Positions 43,096-52,703 of a stretch of DNA of 64,000 bases are shown piece after piece (position 1 is the first letter of the stretch; each line of letters opens with the position of its first letter). The stretch comes from an uncultured Acidobacteriaceae bacterium. GTDB taxonomy: Bacteria > Acidobacteriota > Terriglobia > Terriglobales > Acidobacteriaceae. The notes beneath the pieces were generated by a model. The model saw only the letters and a program-made list of their open reading frames with translations, was not told where the DNA came from and searched no databases. Location of the stretch: positions 124,001 through 188,000 of the forward strand of contig CALFMO010000043.1 in assembly GCA_937879855.1 (NCBI GenBank), read 5' to 3'. A program made the position numbers and the translations under genes.

Positions 43096-44904
43096 TTACG
43101 GCAAGTAGTAACGGAAAGACGTGAACAGCATATTGTCGACTCCCTGCACCTGGCTCGGGACGCCTGCACCGCTCCAGGCGTTGCGGATCACGACCGAGTA
43201 TTGCGGACCAAACTGGATTCGTCCCCAATTCAGTTTCTCTCTGGCTCCGTCGTACACCTTGAACCACGCTCCCCCAGTTGCTTCGATGACCACGCGGCTG
43301 TCAGCCGTGCAGTTGGCAAGAGCGCCCGGAGCAAACCCGCCTGCTCCTGGTCCAGTCTCGGTCAGGCAGCCCGTATTGGCGAAGAGCGGCGATCCGTAGC
43401 CGACGTACTTCTTTTGGACTGGATCAAAGTTCGCCGCGCGGCCAGCATACTCCGCACCGCCATTGAAATAGATATCGAACTTCGGATAGTGGAACTCGAG
43501 AGTCCCTAGACCTTGCAAGCTCTTGATCAGATAAAGCGAGCCATTGGGGTGTACGGCAACGTCAGACAGTCCCGCCGTGCCATAGCGGCCCACTCCGCTG
43601 CCGCCAAAGCCATGCGCTCCCACATCGACATGCTTGTGTGCAAACGACCAGCGTACGTTGGCGCCAAAGCCTCCGCCATCCTTGGACGAATTGAAGGCTC
43701 CAGTAGCATTCGGACCGGCTTTGACGGCGCTGCCACAAAGGGTGGTTGCAGCGATATCTTCGCAAGGAAAGACGCGATCCCGGAAGCGGCTATACACGCC
43801 GAAAATTTCGTAGTGTCCAAACCCAGGCTCGAAGGCAAGCTTCGCGACCAGATCCGGCGCCGGATTAAACGAGTAGTTGGCATTGAGGTTGTAAAGACCG
43901 CCGCCGACTCCAGCCGTCCCCACTAAAAAGTTAGCCGCGTTGTTATGCGAGGTCAGGGTCGCCTGCGAATTTTCCGCCGACACCGCGATCCACACCTTGT
44001 TGCCGAAGTTCTTTGCCACGCGCAAGCCGTATTGCCGTGCCCAGCTGAAGCCGACCGTATATTGCGGATCGATGGTCATGGGCAGCGCTTCAGTCCGATT
44101 GTCCACGCCATGCTTGGTCTCGGTAACCAGGCTCCACATCTGTCCACCGGTCACGCTCCAACCGCTGTCCGTCGCGGCCTGGCCCCACGCTTGCCGCTGC
44201 CGTAGCGTATAGCTGTTACTTTCATTGTTGTTGGAAGTCACACCGGCTGAGAGAAAATCTGCTTCCACGTAACCGGTCAACTTTGCGCCCTTCAGACGAC
44301 CTTCCGCCAGCATGGAAATTCGCGACTGGCGTCCGGAACCAAAGAACTCCGAGACGTTGTAGGTCGAGCTGCCGGGGAGCGGTATGGAGTTAAAAGGCGT
44401 GTTGATGTCCGCACCTATGGCGCGTTGCCGCCAAACTGTTTCAGCCGCCAGAAAGCCGCCGGGAGTGATTGTGATTCCTTTGACGTGAATCGCCGTGGGT
44501 GGTCCGGAGGCCGACTTCTGCGCTTCCTGCACGGTCACTACGGTGCTGGCCAGGTTGCTCTTCAGATCCGTCACATCGCTCTTCAATTCGGTGACCGCCG
44601 CCTGTTGCTGCGTGGCTTGCGCCTGGGCGGCATCCGCCCTGCTGGCGGCATCGGTGGCGGCAGACTGTGCCTGTTGCGCGGCCTGATCCTTAGAGTGCAG
44701 TTCGTCGCGCAGTTCCTGAATCTGTCGTTGCTGCTGCGCCAACGCCGCTTGTTGCTGTGCGATCGCATCTTTCAAAGCTTGGACATCAGCCGCCGTCACC
44801 GTCTCGGCTGCCGGTCTTTTCCTGGGTTTGGGCGCGGTGCTGGTTTGCCCGACCAGCCCTGTCGCCAGGAACAGAATTGCACACAACTTCCACGCAGACT
44901 TCAT
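43096..44904 (-). CDS. Outer-membrane porin with N-terminal coiled coil (candidate phosphate porin)
   Basis: A 602-residue exported protein. Signal peptide about 1-20 is followed by a Gln/Ala-rich coiled coil (about 38-130: IAQQQAALAQQQRQIQELR then TELKSDVTDLKSNLAS). From about 145 a beta-rich domain follows (KGITITPGGFLAAETVWR) with alternating strands, ending in the outer-membrane-type C-terminal TSFRYYLP, close to the usual aromatic terminus. It starts 52 bases after the pstS stop on the same strand and is closed by a terminator. It is not clearly an OprP/OprO homologue by motif; a phosphate-selective role is inferred from the pairing with pstS. Confidence 0.75.
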   Translation of the reverse strand: MKSAWKLCAILFLATGLVGQTSTAPKPRKRPAAETVTAADVQALKDAIAQQQAALAQQQRQIQELRDELHSKDQAAQQAQSAATDAASRADAAQAQATQQQAAVTELKSDVTDLKSNLASTVVTVQEAQKSASGPPTAIHVKGITITPGGFLAAETVWRQRAIGADINTPFNSIPLPGSSTYNVSEFFGSGRQSRISMLAEGRLKGAKLTGYVEADFLSAGVTSNNNESNSYTLRQRQAWGQAATDSGWSVTGGQMWSLVTETKHGVDNRTEALPMTIDPQYTVGFSWARQYGLRVAKNFGNKVWIAVSAENSQATLTSHNNAANFLVGTAGVGGGLYNLNANYSFNPAPDLVAKLAFEPGFGHYEIFGVYSRFRDRVFPCEDIAATTLCGSAVKAGPNATGAFNSSKDGGGFGANVRWSFAHKHVDVGAHGFGGSGVGRYGTAGLSDVAVHPNGSLYLIKSLQGLGTLEFHYPKFDIYFNGGAEYAGRAANFDPVQKKYVGYGSPLFANTGCLTETGPGAGGFAPGALANCTADSRVVIEATGGAWFKVYDGAREKLNWGRIQFGPQYSVVIRNAWSGAGVPSQVQGVDNMLFTSFRYYLP

Positions 44905-44956
44905 GTCTCTCTCCTTTTTTGTCCTGCGATGAGCACTGTCCCGCTGGGGCGTTGAC

Positions 44957-45961
44957 TTATTTGACTTGCTTGATCGCGTCCTTCACTTTCGCCACAACAT
45001 TGTCCGGCAGCGGAGCGTAGGACAGCTCGGAGGTCATCTTCTGGCCGTCGGTTACCATCCAGTTCAAAAAGTCAGCCAGGATCTTGCCCTTCGCCGCGTC
45101 CTTCGACTGGGCCGGAATCAGCAGCCAGGTGAAGCTGGAAATCGGATACGCATCTTTTCCCGGAGCATTCGTGATCGAAACCCGGAAATCCGCCGGCATC
45201 TTAGGAGCCGAAGCAGCCGCCGCTGTTACGCCTTCCAGCGATGCCTTCACGAAGTTCCCCGCGGAATTTCGCACGCTGCCGTAAGTAATCTTGTTCTGCA
45301 CGGCATAGATCAGCTCAACGTATCCGATCGAGCCCTGCAACTGGCGAACAAAGCCTGCTACGCCTTCGTTTCCTTTTCCTCCCATTCCCACCGGCCATTT
45401 CACCGAGGTATCGGCGCCCACCTGGCTCTTCCACTCGGGGCTGACTTTGGAAAGATAGTCCGTCCAGATGAAACTGGTTCCGCTGCCATCCGAGCGATGC
45501 ACCACGATGATGTCTTTGTCAGGAAGGTTCACGCCGGGATTCGCTGCGGCAATCGTTTTGTCATTCCATTTGGTAACCTTACCGAGGAAAATCCCTGCCA
45601 ATGCCTCAGGCGTAAACTTCAGGTCGCCGCTTACGCCGGGAACGTTATAAGCCGGCACATCCGCGCCCAACACGGTTGGAATATTCAGTATCGTTCTCTT
45701 GGCTTCTTGCAGTTGCTTGTCGGTCATCGGCATATCGCTGGCGCCGAAATCCACGGTCCCGGCGGTTACCTGGCGAATGCCTCCGCCGCTGCCGATCGAC
45801 TGATAATTAATTTCGACGTCGGAATGAAGTTTGTGGTATTCGCTAAACCACTTCGAGTAGATGGGATAAGGAAACGTAGCGCCTGCCCCGTTCAGCGTGG
45901 TCTGCCCTACGACCGGCAAGGCCAGAAGGACACACACTAACAGCAGCACGATTTTGCGCAT
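44957..45961 (-). CDS. pstS: Periplasmic phosphate-binding protein PstS
   Basis: A 334-residue protein. Signal peptide about 1-20 ends VVGQ; the mature start TTLNGAGATFPYPIYSKWF is diagnostic. Phosphate-binding loops: YQSIGSGGGIRQVTAGTVDFGASD (abridged), VVHRSDGSGTSFIWTDYLS and KGNEGVAGFVRQ. The high-affinity phosphate receptor of PstSCAB. It is placed with a porin gene, not with pstCAB. A threefold 11-bp repeat resembling a Pho box lies 50-80 bases upstream. Confidence 0.98.
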   Translation of the reverse strand: MRKIVLLLVCVLLALPVVGQTTLNGAGATFPYPIYSKWFSEYHKLHSDVEINYQSIGSGGGIRQVTAGTVDFGASDMPMTDKQLQEAKRTILNIPTVLGADVPAYNVPGVSGDLKFTPEALAGIFLGKVTKWNDKTIAAANPGVNLPDKDIIVVHRSDGSGTSFIWTDYLSKVSPEWKSQVGADTSVKWPVGMGGKGNEGVAGFVRQLQGSIGYVELIYAVQNKITYGSVRNSAGNFVKASLEGVTAAAASAPKMPADFRVSITNAPGKDAYPISSFTWLLIPAQSKDAAKGKILADFLNWMVTDGQKMTSELSYAPLPDNVVAKVKDAIKQVK

Positions 45962-46011
45962 AGAGTAGAAGATTCCTCCTTGAACAGATGTGTTCGTTCT
46001 ATCGGCGCAGT

Positions 46012-46039
46012 GTTACAGGAGAGTTACAAACGGGTAAAT
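46012..46039 (-). promoter_or_regulatory. Pho-box-like triple direct repeat upstream of pstS
   Basis: Plus strand GTTACA at 46012, GTTACA at 46023 and GTAAAT at 46034: three hexamers at exact 11-bp spacing. Read on the pstS strand the two perfect units are TTGTAAC-tctc-CTGTAAC, matching the 7+4 architecture of PhoB-type Pho boxes. The array lies 51-78 bases upstream of the pstS start, a usual activator position. No PhoB gene is in the window. Confidence 0.6.
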
Positions 46040-46106
46040 TTCTGATGAATGACCGCGATCATCAGCGATTTTGTGGCCAGGTAAAGTAGAAGAAGCTCTG
46101 CGTTCG

Positions 46107-46967
46107 CTAGTGGGACGCTTGCAGATGTGCGATCTCGCGAGGGAAAAGCGTATTTGCCGGAAACTGCTGCCGCAATCCGGTGAGCAACTGCAGCGCTTGC
46201 GGCTTATCTTTCTCCCGCACGTACGCGATCGCCAGCAGGATTCGCGCGAACGGCGCCAGATAATGTCCGTGAGCGGCAGTCTTCTGCAAGTCGTCAATTC
46301 CGCCTTGCTTGTCCGCTGAAAGCCCTCCCAAGCGAAGCACCCATCGCACCGGCGCTGCCATGCTCCCGATAATGTATTTGCTGAAGCCCGTCGCGACCAG
46401 CGCGTCGTAACAATCATGACAAACCGCCAGCAGTTCCTGCGCTGATACCGACGCTTCCTTCGCGTAGTGCAGCGACGCCAGGTTGCGCTTCTCGATAAGC
46501 GCTGCGTAATCGGCCTGCAGGCCCGATGAAAGAGTAAGGGCAAACAGGGCGTCTCGATCTTTGGGGTCCTGGGCCAGCCGCTGCCGCGAAAGATTCTGGG
46601 CTTGTCCGATGGCAGCCATAAAATGCGTTCGTACTACCGGATCGGGGGTCACCTTTGGACGCTTGTCGAATGCCGCATCGTTCTCAAAAAATTGCGCCTC
46701 CAGCACCCCAAGCCGGTTGAACTCCGAGAACAGAAAGCCTGCCGCTTCGCTCACCGGGCCGACCGGGTCATCGGGATGCGATTGCTGCCACGATGCGAAG
46801 TCTTTTTGTGCACCCGCGAAGTCGAGATTGTAGAGACCGGAAAACCCTCGATCCAGCGCCGTGCCAGTGTCCAGCGAAGCATCTTCGGCCCGCGCCGCCG
46901 GCGAGAGTGCGCAACAGGCCCACAACGCTGCTACTATCAGTGCCGCTCGTGCATCTAGTACATTCAT
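46107..46967 (-). CDS. Hypothetical exported TPR-like protein
   Basis: A 286-residue protein with a signal peptide (about 1-27, ending ARAED) and mainly helical sequence. TPR-like parts include FSGLYNLDFAGAQKDFASWQ at the front and LAPFARILLAIAYVREKDKPQALQLL at the end (abridged). A cysteine pair CHDCYD lies near residue 180. Several predicted acidobacterial exported proteins have this build, but I do not recognise a named family. It is upstream of pstS on the same strand with a 145-base gap containing the Pho-like repeat, so it is probably separately transcribed. Confidence 0.65.
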   Translation of the reverse strand: MNVLDARAALIVAALWACCALSPAARAEDASLDTGTALDRGFSGLYNLDFAGAQKDFASWQQSHPDDPVGPVSEAAGFLFSEFNRLGVLEAQFFENDAAFDKRPKVTPDPVVRTHFMAAIGQAQNLSRQRLAQDPKDRDALFALTLSSGLQADYAALIEKRNLASLHYAKEASVSAQELLAVCHDCYDALVATGFSKYIIGSMAAPVRWVLRLGGLSADKQGGIDDLQKTAAHGHYLAPFARILLAIAYVREKDKPQALQLLTGLRQQFPANTLFPREIAHLQASH

Positions 46968-47150
46968 GTATCCGCGCTCGTGGTCTATTATCCCCGATTT
47001 GTATTTGGATGCTATATGTTTAGTTGCAATCTGCCCAGCTCAGGGCCGCTAACTATTTGATGACCACCACCGTAGAAGATCGAGTCTCAACTTGTAATAG
47101 CTTTGTCATTTCGTCGGGGAACGCCCCACCGGCTAGAGGACAAAATCTCC

Positions 47151-49556
47151 ATGAGTGATTCTCCCGCACAATTTGCTCCGGGCTGGCCTGGCATTCCTCC
47201 GCGTTGGACATCGAGCGCCAAGATGGGCTTCGGCACCGCCCTCAACCAGCACAGCAAAGTCTGGTTTACCCTGAGCCATGGCATTCTTAACGAAGTTTAC
47301 TTTCCCCGGGTCGACCAGGCATGCACCCGCGACATGGGATTCATTGTTACCAACGGCCGTGATTTCTTTTCTGAGGAGAAGCGTCACTGCAAGTTCGAAA
47401 ACCGCGCTTTCGAGCCCGGGATTCCCGCATATGAACTAACGAACACCTGCAACAGCGGACGCTACCGCATTTTGAAGGAGATCCTTACTGACCCCTACCG
47501 CAACGTGGTTCTGCAGAAAGTCCGCTTCGAGCCGCTGCAAGGCCAACTCTCCGACTACCACCTTTATGCTTTGCTCTCGCCGCACCTGGCGAACTGCGGA
47601 TATGGCAACACCGGGTGGATCGGCGACTACAAGGGCTACCCCATGTTTTTTGCGGAACATCATGACACCACTCTGTCGTTCGCATCCTCTGTTCCATGGA
47701 GGAAGACTTCGGTTGGATTCGTCGGTGTCTCCGATGGCTGGCAAGACCTTTCTCAGCATTTCGAGATGGAGTGGGAATACGGTCGCGCGGAAAACGGCAA
47801 CATCGCTTTCACGGGAGAGATCGATCTCGCCGCCTGCAAGGGTGAATTCGTCCTCGCTCTCGGTTTCGGATCCATGTGGACCGAGTCCGGTCAGCAGGCG
47901 CGGTCCACGCTGTTCGAGGACTTTGCGGACATTCGCCAGCACTACGTCTCGCAGTGGCGGAACTGGCAAACTACTCTAATCAAACTCGACGAACCGTTGC
48001 GGCAGCGTGATCTTTATCGCGCATCGACGGCCGTCCTGCGCACGCACGAGTCGAAGGATTTTCTTGGCGGTATCATCGCCAGCCTGTCCATTCCCTGGGG
48101 CTTCAACAAAGGTGACGAAGACCTTGGCGGATATCATCTGGTCTGGCCGCGCGACCTGGTCGAAACCGCGGGCGCTCTGCTGGCCGCGGGAGCCGTCGGC
48201 GATGCCATCCGCGTTCTGCGCTACCTTGAGGCCACACAGGAAGCCGAGGGAAACTGGGCGCAAAATCTTTGGCTCGACGGACGTCCTTACTGGAGCGGCA
48301 TCCAGATGGACGAGACCGCGTTTCCCATTCTTCTGCTCGATCTGCTCCGTCGCGAAACACCGGAAGCCTTAGGCAGGCTCGACCGCTGGTGGCCGATGGT
48401 CCGCAAGGCCGCCAGTTTCATTCTTCGCAACGGACCGGTTACGCAACAGGATCGCTGGGAAGAAGACGCCGGTTACTCGCCGTTCACCCTCGCCGCTGAA
48501 ATCTCCGCGCTGCTGGCGGGTGCTGACATTGCCGACCTCACTGGGCACCGCGACCAGGCGCAAACCATGCGCGATGCCGCCGACGCATGGAACGACAATA
48601 TCGAGCGCTGGGTATACGCCACCGGAGGCGATCTCGCGCAACAACTTGGCATCCCGGGCTACTATGTGCGCATTGCTCCGCCCAGCACCGACGGCGCCGC
48701 CTCACCCACGCAGGGATTCGTTCCTATTAAGAACCAGCCGCCGGGTTCGGATGGCGAACGCGCTTATCACATCATCAGCCCTGACGCACTCGCGCTGGTT
48801 CGCTTCGGACTTCGCGCTCCCGACGATCCTCGTATCCTGAATACGCTGCGCGCCATCGACGCCCTGCTGGCAGTCGAATTGCCCCAAGGCCCGTGCTGGT
48901 ATCGCTACAATGGCGATGGTTACGGCGAACACAAAGATGGCTCCGCCTTCGATGGAACAGGCATTGGCCGCCCGTGGCCCTTGCTCGCCGGCGAACGCGG
49001 ACACTACGCGCTGGCCGGTGGCCATCGCGATGAAGCTGAGGCGATGCTCACCGTCATGGAAAATTCGACCGCCGAGGACAGCCGCCTGCTTCCCGAACAG
49101 GTCTGGGACGCCTCCGACATTCCCTCGCTCGAACTTTTCCGCGGAAAGCCTACGGGGTCGGCATGCCCGCTGGTTTGGGCCCACTCCGAATACATAAAGC
49201 TGCGCCGCTCGATCCGCGACAACAAGATCTTTGACCAGCCTCCCCAGACCGTGAAGCGTTATCTGGTTGATAAACACGTGCGGCAAATCTTCGGGTGGAG
49301 GTTTAATAACAAAACCCGCAGCATTCCCAGAAACAAGACCCTCCGCATCGTGCTCTGCAGCCCAGGCCGCGTGCACTGGACCGTCGACGGATGGAAGTCG
49401 ACACACGACACCGATGCGAGGGACACTGGCCTCGGCATCTATATTCTCGACGTACCGACTGCTTCGCTGCCCCCTGGCGCACAAGCCGTCTTTACATTTT
49501 TCTGGCCAAACGAAAATCGCTGGGAAGGAACAGACTATACCGTCACAGTGGAGTAA
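47151..49556 (+). CDS. Glucoamylase / glucodextranase-type GH15 enzyme
   Basis: An 801-residue protein, apparently cytosolic (no signal peptide). The N-terminal beta-sandwich (about 1-265, with PGWPGIPPRWTSSAKMGFGTAL and LSHGILNEVYFPRVD) is followed by the (alpha/alpha)6 barrel (about 285-690). This contains the substrate and acid motif HLVWPRDLVETAGALLA and the catalytic base Glu in RLLPEQVWDASDIP. The C-terminal beta domain ends the protein. Bacterial GH15 members release glucose from the ends of starch, dextrin or dextran; trehalose-cleaving relatives also exist. The start at 47151 has AGAGGA about 12 bases upstream. Operon partners: none. Confidence 0.92.
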   Translation: MSDSPAQFAPGWPGIPPRWTSSAKMGFGTALNQHSKVWFTLSHGILNEVYFPRVDQACTRDMGFIVTNGRDFFSEEKRHCKFENRAFEPGIPAYELTNTCNSGRYRILKEILTDPYRNVVLQKVRFEPLQGQLSDYHLYALLSPHLANCGYGNTGWIGDYKGYPMFFAEHHDTTLSFASSVPWRKTSVGFVGVSDGWQDLSQHFEMEWEYGRAENGNIAFTGEIDLAACKGEFVLALGFGSMWTESGQQARSTLFEDFADIRQHYVSQWRNWQTTLIKLDEPLRQRDLYRASTAVLRTHESKDFLGGIIASLSIPWGFNKGDEDLGGYHLVWPRDLVETAGALLAAGAVGDAIRVLRYLEATQEAEGNWAQNLWLDGRPYWSGIQMDETAFPILLLDLLRRETPEALGRLDRWWPMVRKAASFILRNGPVTQQDRWEEDAGYSPFTLAAEISALLAGADIADLTGHRDQAQTMRDAADAWNDNIERWVYATGGDLAQQLGIPGYYVRIAPPSTDGAASPTQGFVPIKNQPPGSDGERAYHIISPDALALVRFGLRAPDDPRILNTLRAIDALLAVELPQGPCWYRYNGDGYGEHKDGSAFDGTGIGRPWPLLAGERGHYALAGGHRDEAEAMLTVMENSTAEDSRLLPEQVWDASDIPSLELFRGKPTGSACPLVWAHSEYIKLRRSIRDNKIFDQPPQTVKRYLVDKHVRQIFGWRFNNKTRSIPRNKTLRIVLCSPGRVHWTVDGWKSTHDTDARDTGLGIYILDVPTASLPPGAQAVFTFFWPNENRWEGTDYTVTVE

Positions 49557-49580
49557 CAGATTTTAGCGAAGCAAAGGTAT

Positions 49581-51266
49581 TTAGTTGTTGGAATCGTCCA
49601 CGCTGGTGTACCACAATTCCACCACTGTGCAGTCGTCACTGAGAGGATTCCCGGCGCAGAATTCCGTGACCGACGAAAAAATTCCCTCCAGCGTGGGCGA
49701 CTTTACCGCCGCCGCTTCGAGCCGGAAGTCTTCAAAAAAATCGCCGGCGCCATTTTCCGCTTCGGTAACGCCGTCGGTCACCAGAATAAAGCGGTCGCCG
49801 GATTTCATTTGACAGCGCGCGCTCTCGAAAGTCGCATCAGGCAACAAGCCAACCGGCACATTTCCGTGCGGCGGACGTATCACCTCTCCTCCGCACACCA
49901 GAAGCGGCTGCACGTGTCCGCAATTTACGTACTCGAGTTCGCCATCTCGGCGCAGGCGCACCAGTAGCAACGTCGCATATTTCTCTCCACCCATTTTCTC
50001 GGTGAAGAACCGGTTCACCGCAGTCACCACTTCCATCAGAGACATGCCGGCGATCAATTGTGAATAGATCATTCCCTGTAACGTCGAGGCCAGCAACGCC
50101 GCGGAAACTCCCTTTCCGCTAACATCGGCCAGCACGACCGCAAGCCCATCCTTGGTGTTCACGGCGTCGTAGAAGTCTCCGCCGATTTCTTTACACTGCA
50201 GGTTTCTGCCGTCCATTTTGGCAAACGGCACTTCCGGAATCTTCACCTTCATCAGACGCTGTTGGATGCTGGCGGCGATGCTCAACTCCTGCTGGTACCG
50301 GCGCGCCGCCTCCTCCGCCTGCACCAGCCGCGCATTTTCGATGAGCGACGCCGCTTCGGTCGCGATCACGTGCAGAATGTCCTGGCTCACTCCGATAATG
50401 TCGCGCGAGGCAAACCGCGAATCCACGTAAAGCACTCCCATCGCCTCGGCCGCATTCGAGTCCGGCACCGGCGTTTGTGCATCGCGCGTCGATTGCACCT
50501 GCATCTTCCGCAGGGGAATGCACACCACCGTCCTTAAGTCATACGCCACAATGCTCTGCCGCCCCGCAAGATCGAGAGACCGGCTGGTGTCAGTCAACAG
50601 AAACTCTGAGTTCGATCGCAGCGATTCTCCCAAGATGGAATGCGAGATCGTCTTGTCGTCAAGCAGCGGCTCCTTCTTGGAATTGCGCCCCGCAGCCAGC
50701 CGGAGTTTTCCTTCTTCGTCCTTGAGGAACACAAACGCGCGCTCGGCGCTCGTCAGCTGCAGAGTAACGTCGAGCATCGTCATCAGAATCTCGTCAAGCA
50801 CCCCCGCCGTATTAAGCTTGCGCGCGGCCTCCAGAAATAACGTCAATTTTTCCAGGTCTGTCGCTTCCTGCTTGATCTGAATGCCCGAGATCTGGCTGAG
50901 AAATTCCCGCGCCGTGTTGGAAGTAGCCTGTGCGGGATTGAATAGAACGTAGGCGGAATCGCGCGCCCCAAACTCCAACCGGTCGCCCCGCTCCAGTTTC
51001 TGGCGCTGGACGCGCTCCCCGTTCACGAACGTGCCATGCTTGCTTCCAAGATCTTCGAGGAAAAATTCCTGGCCTTCCTGGCTGATCTGCGCGTGGTCCC
51101 GCGACACCCGCGGGTCCGCGATCACCAGATCCTTATCCACTTTCCGTCCCACCGTGAAGGGCGTTCGCGCCATCACCAGATCCTTCTGTTCGCTGCCCTG
51201 CACGAACTTCAGAACCGGAAACATACCGGAACTCGAACTTGTAGGACTAATGGCACTCAGAGGCAT
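49581..51266 (-). CDS. FHA-GAF-PP2C (RsbU-type) serine phosphatase
   Basis: A 561-residue cytosolic protein. FHA domain about 20-110 (VGRKVDKDLVIADPRVSRDHA, abridged; SKHGTFVNG) binds phosphothreonine. A GAF domain follows at about 135-310 (VLYVDSRFASRDIIG), then a short coiled linker (YQQELSIAASIQQRLM) and a SpoIIE/PP2C phosphatase (about 345-555) with metal-binding residues in GGDFYDAV and VLADVSGKGVSAALLAS. RsbU-type phosphatases control anti-sigma antagonists; no anti-sigma or STAS gene lies nearby. It converges with the GH15 gene (24-base gap). Confidence 0.93.
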   Translation of the reverse strand: MPLSAISPTSSSSGMFPVLKFVQGSEQKDLVMARTPFTVGRKVDKDLVIADPRVSRDHAQISQEGQEFFLEDLGSKHGTFVNGERVQRQKLERGDRLEFGARDSAYVLFNPAQATSNTAREFLSQISGIQIKQEATDLEKLTLFLEAARKLNTAGVLDEILMTMLDVTLQLTSAERAFVFLKDEEGKLRLAAGRNSKKEPLLDDKTISHSILGESLRSNSEFLLTDTSRSLDLAGRQSIVAYDLRTVVCIPLRKMQVQSTRDAQTPVPDSNAAEAMGVLYVDSRFASRDIIGVSQDILHVIATEAASLIENARLVQAEEAARRYQQELSIAASIQQRLMKVKIPEVPFAKMDGRNLQCKEIGGDFYDAVNTKDGLAVVLADVSGKGVSAALLASTLQGMIYSQLIAGMSLMEVVTAVNRFFTEKMGGEKYATLLLVRLRRDGELEYVNCGHVQPLLVCGGEVIRPPHGNVPVGLLPDATFESARCQMKSGDRFILVTDGVTEAENGAGDFFEDFRLEAAAVKSPTLEGIFSSVTEFCAGNPLSDDCTVVELWYTSVDDSNN

Positions 51267-51380
51267 GGATGGTCATTCGGTGAGCTTACGGCTTTATCGG
51301 GACGAAACGCAGAGCTCACGCCGCAATTTCTCTTGCCGCACAAGACTACCCCTCGGCCGCGCTGTCTCGCAAGCCATGCG

Positions 51381-52703
51381 CTAGGGCAGCGACGAAACAA
51401 CACGGCTCTGCCTGTTGCGCGCGGCGTGCAGCGCGAACGCGAGGACTGCGGCTGGAATCAGCATCAGGAGGCCCGTGCCGGTTGCCAGGGTCCGCGCGGA
51501 AATTCCCCGGTCCAATAAGCGGCCGCACAAATAAGCGGTGGTGGCAAAGGTGAAGCTGGCCAGGCCAAGGTCCGCAGAAAATACGCGCCCGCGAAAGCGG
51601 TCGTCGGTATGAAGCTGCAACAGCGTCGTAGAGAACACCCACACCGTCGAGCCTCCCGCATGCGCCAACATGGCGCAGGCGGCGGCCATCCACACGCTGC
51701 GGCTGGCGCCCAGCAAGCCGTAGCCAGCCGCAATCGTAAGGTAGCCGAAGAGAATGCCGAGCCGGAGTCGGTTGTCGCTCCGTCCGGCCCACCGCGCCGC
51801 AAACAGCGGTCCCACCATCGCCCCCAGGCCGCGCCCGCCAAGCAGGATGCTCATTCCCAACATGGCTCCGCCGGCAGTGTCGATGCCGTGCCCGCGCACG
51901 GCAAACTCGCGCGCTCCCATCACCGTAAAGATTACCCAACTCGGTCCCACCATTAATTCCCCGGCCTTCGCAAAGACCGCCGGCAACAAAGTCGGATGAC
52001 TGCGGATATACCGAATCCCTTCCAGCACCGGGGAATAGTCGACGAGATCACGCGGCCGAAGCGGCGCAGCGGATTCCGCATGGGGCTCGGCAAAACGCGT
52101 TCCGCTGATCAGCAACGCAGACGTCAGAAATGACAGCGCGTTCAGAATGAAAACCGTGTCGCGTCCAAAGAAAGCCGCTACCACCCCTCCGACCGAGGCT
52201 CCAATCAGCAAGTTCACCGACCAGGTTGCCGAGGACAGCGTGTTCGCAATTAAGACCTCATCTTCGCTCGCAACGTTGGGAATCACCGCGCTGCGGGCCG
52301 GTTCGAAAAACGCGGCCATCGTGGTTTCGGCCAGCAGCAAGGGATAAACCAGCCAAACCATCGACCGCGAACGCACGAATAACATCGACAGCACGACCGC
52401 AAAGCGCACCAGGTCGGCCGCGATCATCACATGCTTCCGCCGAAGCCGGTCGTTCACCACTCCCGCTGTCGGCCCTACGAACGTTTGCGGTAACACCTGC
52501 AGAACCAGGGCCAACGCCACTGACCCGGCGTGCCCGGTCAACTGCAGCAGCAGCGTGTAGATCGAGAGCGTATAAAACCAGTCGCCAATCTCGCTGACGA
52601 TCTGCGCCAGCCAGATGCGGCGGAAATTGCGGTTCCCGCGCAACAGCCGCAAATACGACGAGACTGAAATGGAGGCGAGACCGCGCTCCGGCTGTGGTTC
52701 CAT
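51381..52703 (-). CDS. MFS transporter (enterobactin-exporter-like / multidrug)
   Basis: A 440-residue protein with about 12 membrane helices. The start ATG at 52703 (MEPQPERGLASIS) is preferred over an upstream in-frame start because it places NRNFRRIWLAQIVSEIGDWF at the usual position. MFS motif A-like VGPTAGVVNDRLRRKHVMI lies between helices 2 and 3. SAVIPNVASEDEVLIANTLSS (abridged) is typical of the MFS_3/EntS-like subgroup. Substrate unknown. Divergent from the PEP-CTERM gene. Confidence 0.88.
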   Translation of the reverse strand: MEPQPERGLASISVSSYLRLLRGNRNFRRIWLAQIVSEIGDWFYTLSIYTLLLQLTGHAGSVALALVLQVLPQTFVGPTAGVVNDRLRRKHVMIAADLVRFAVVLSMLFVRSRSMVWLVYPLLLAETTMAAFFEPARSAVIPNVASEDEVLIANTLSSATWSVNLLIGASVGGVVAAFFGRDTVFILNALSFLTSALLISGTRFAEPHAESAAPLRPRDLVDYSPVLEGIRYIRSHPTLLPAVFAKAGELMVGPSWVIFTVMGAREFAVRGHGIDTAGGAMLGMSILLGGRGLGAMVGPLFAARWAGRSDNRLRLGILFGYLTIAAGYGLLGASRSVWMAAACAMLAHAGGSTVWVFSTTLLQLHTDDRFRGRVFSADLGLASFTFATTAYLCGRLLDRGISARTLATGTGLLMLIPAAVLAFALHAARNRQSRVVSSLP

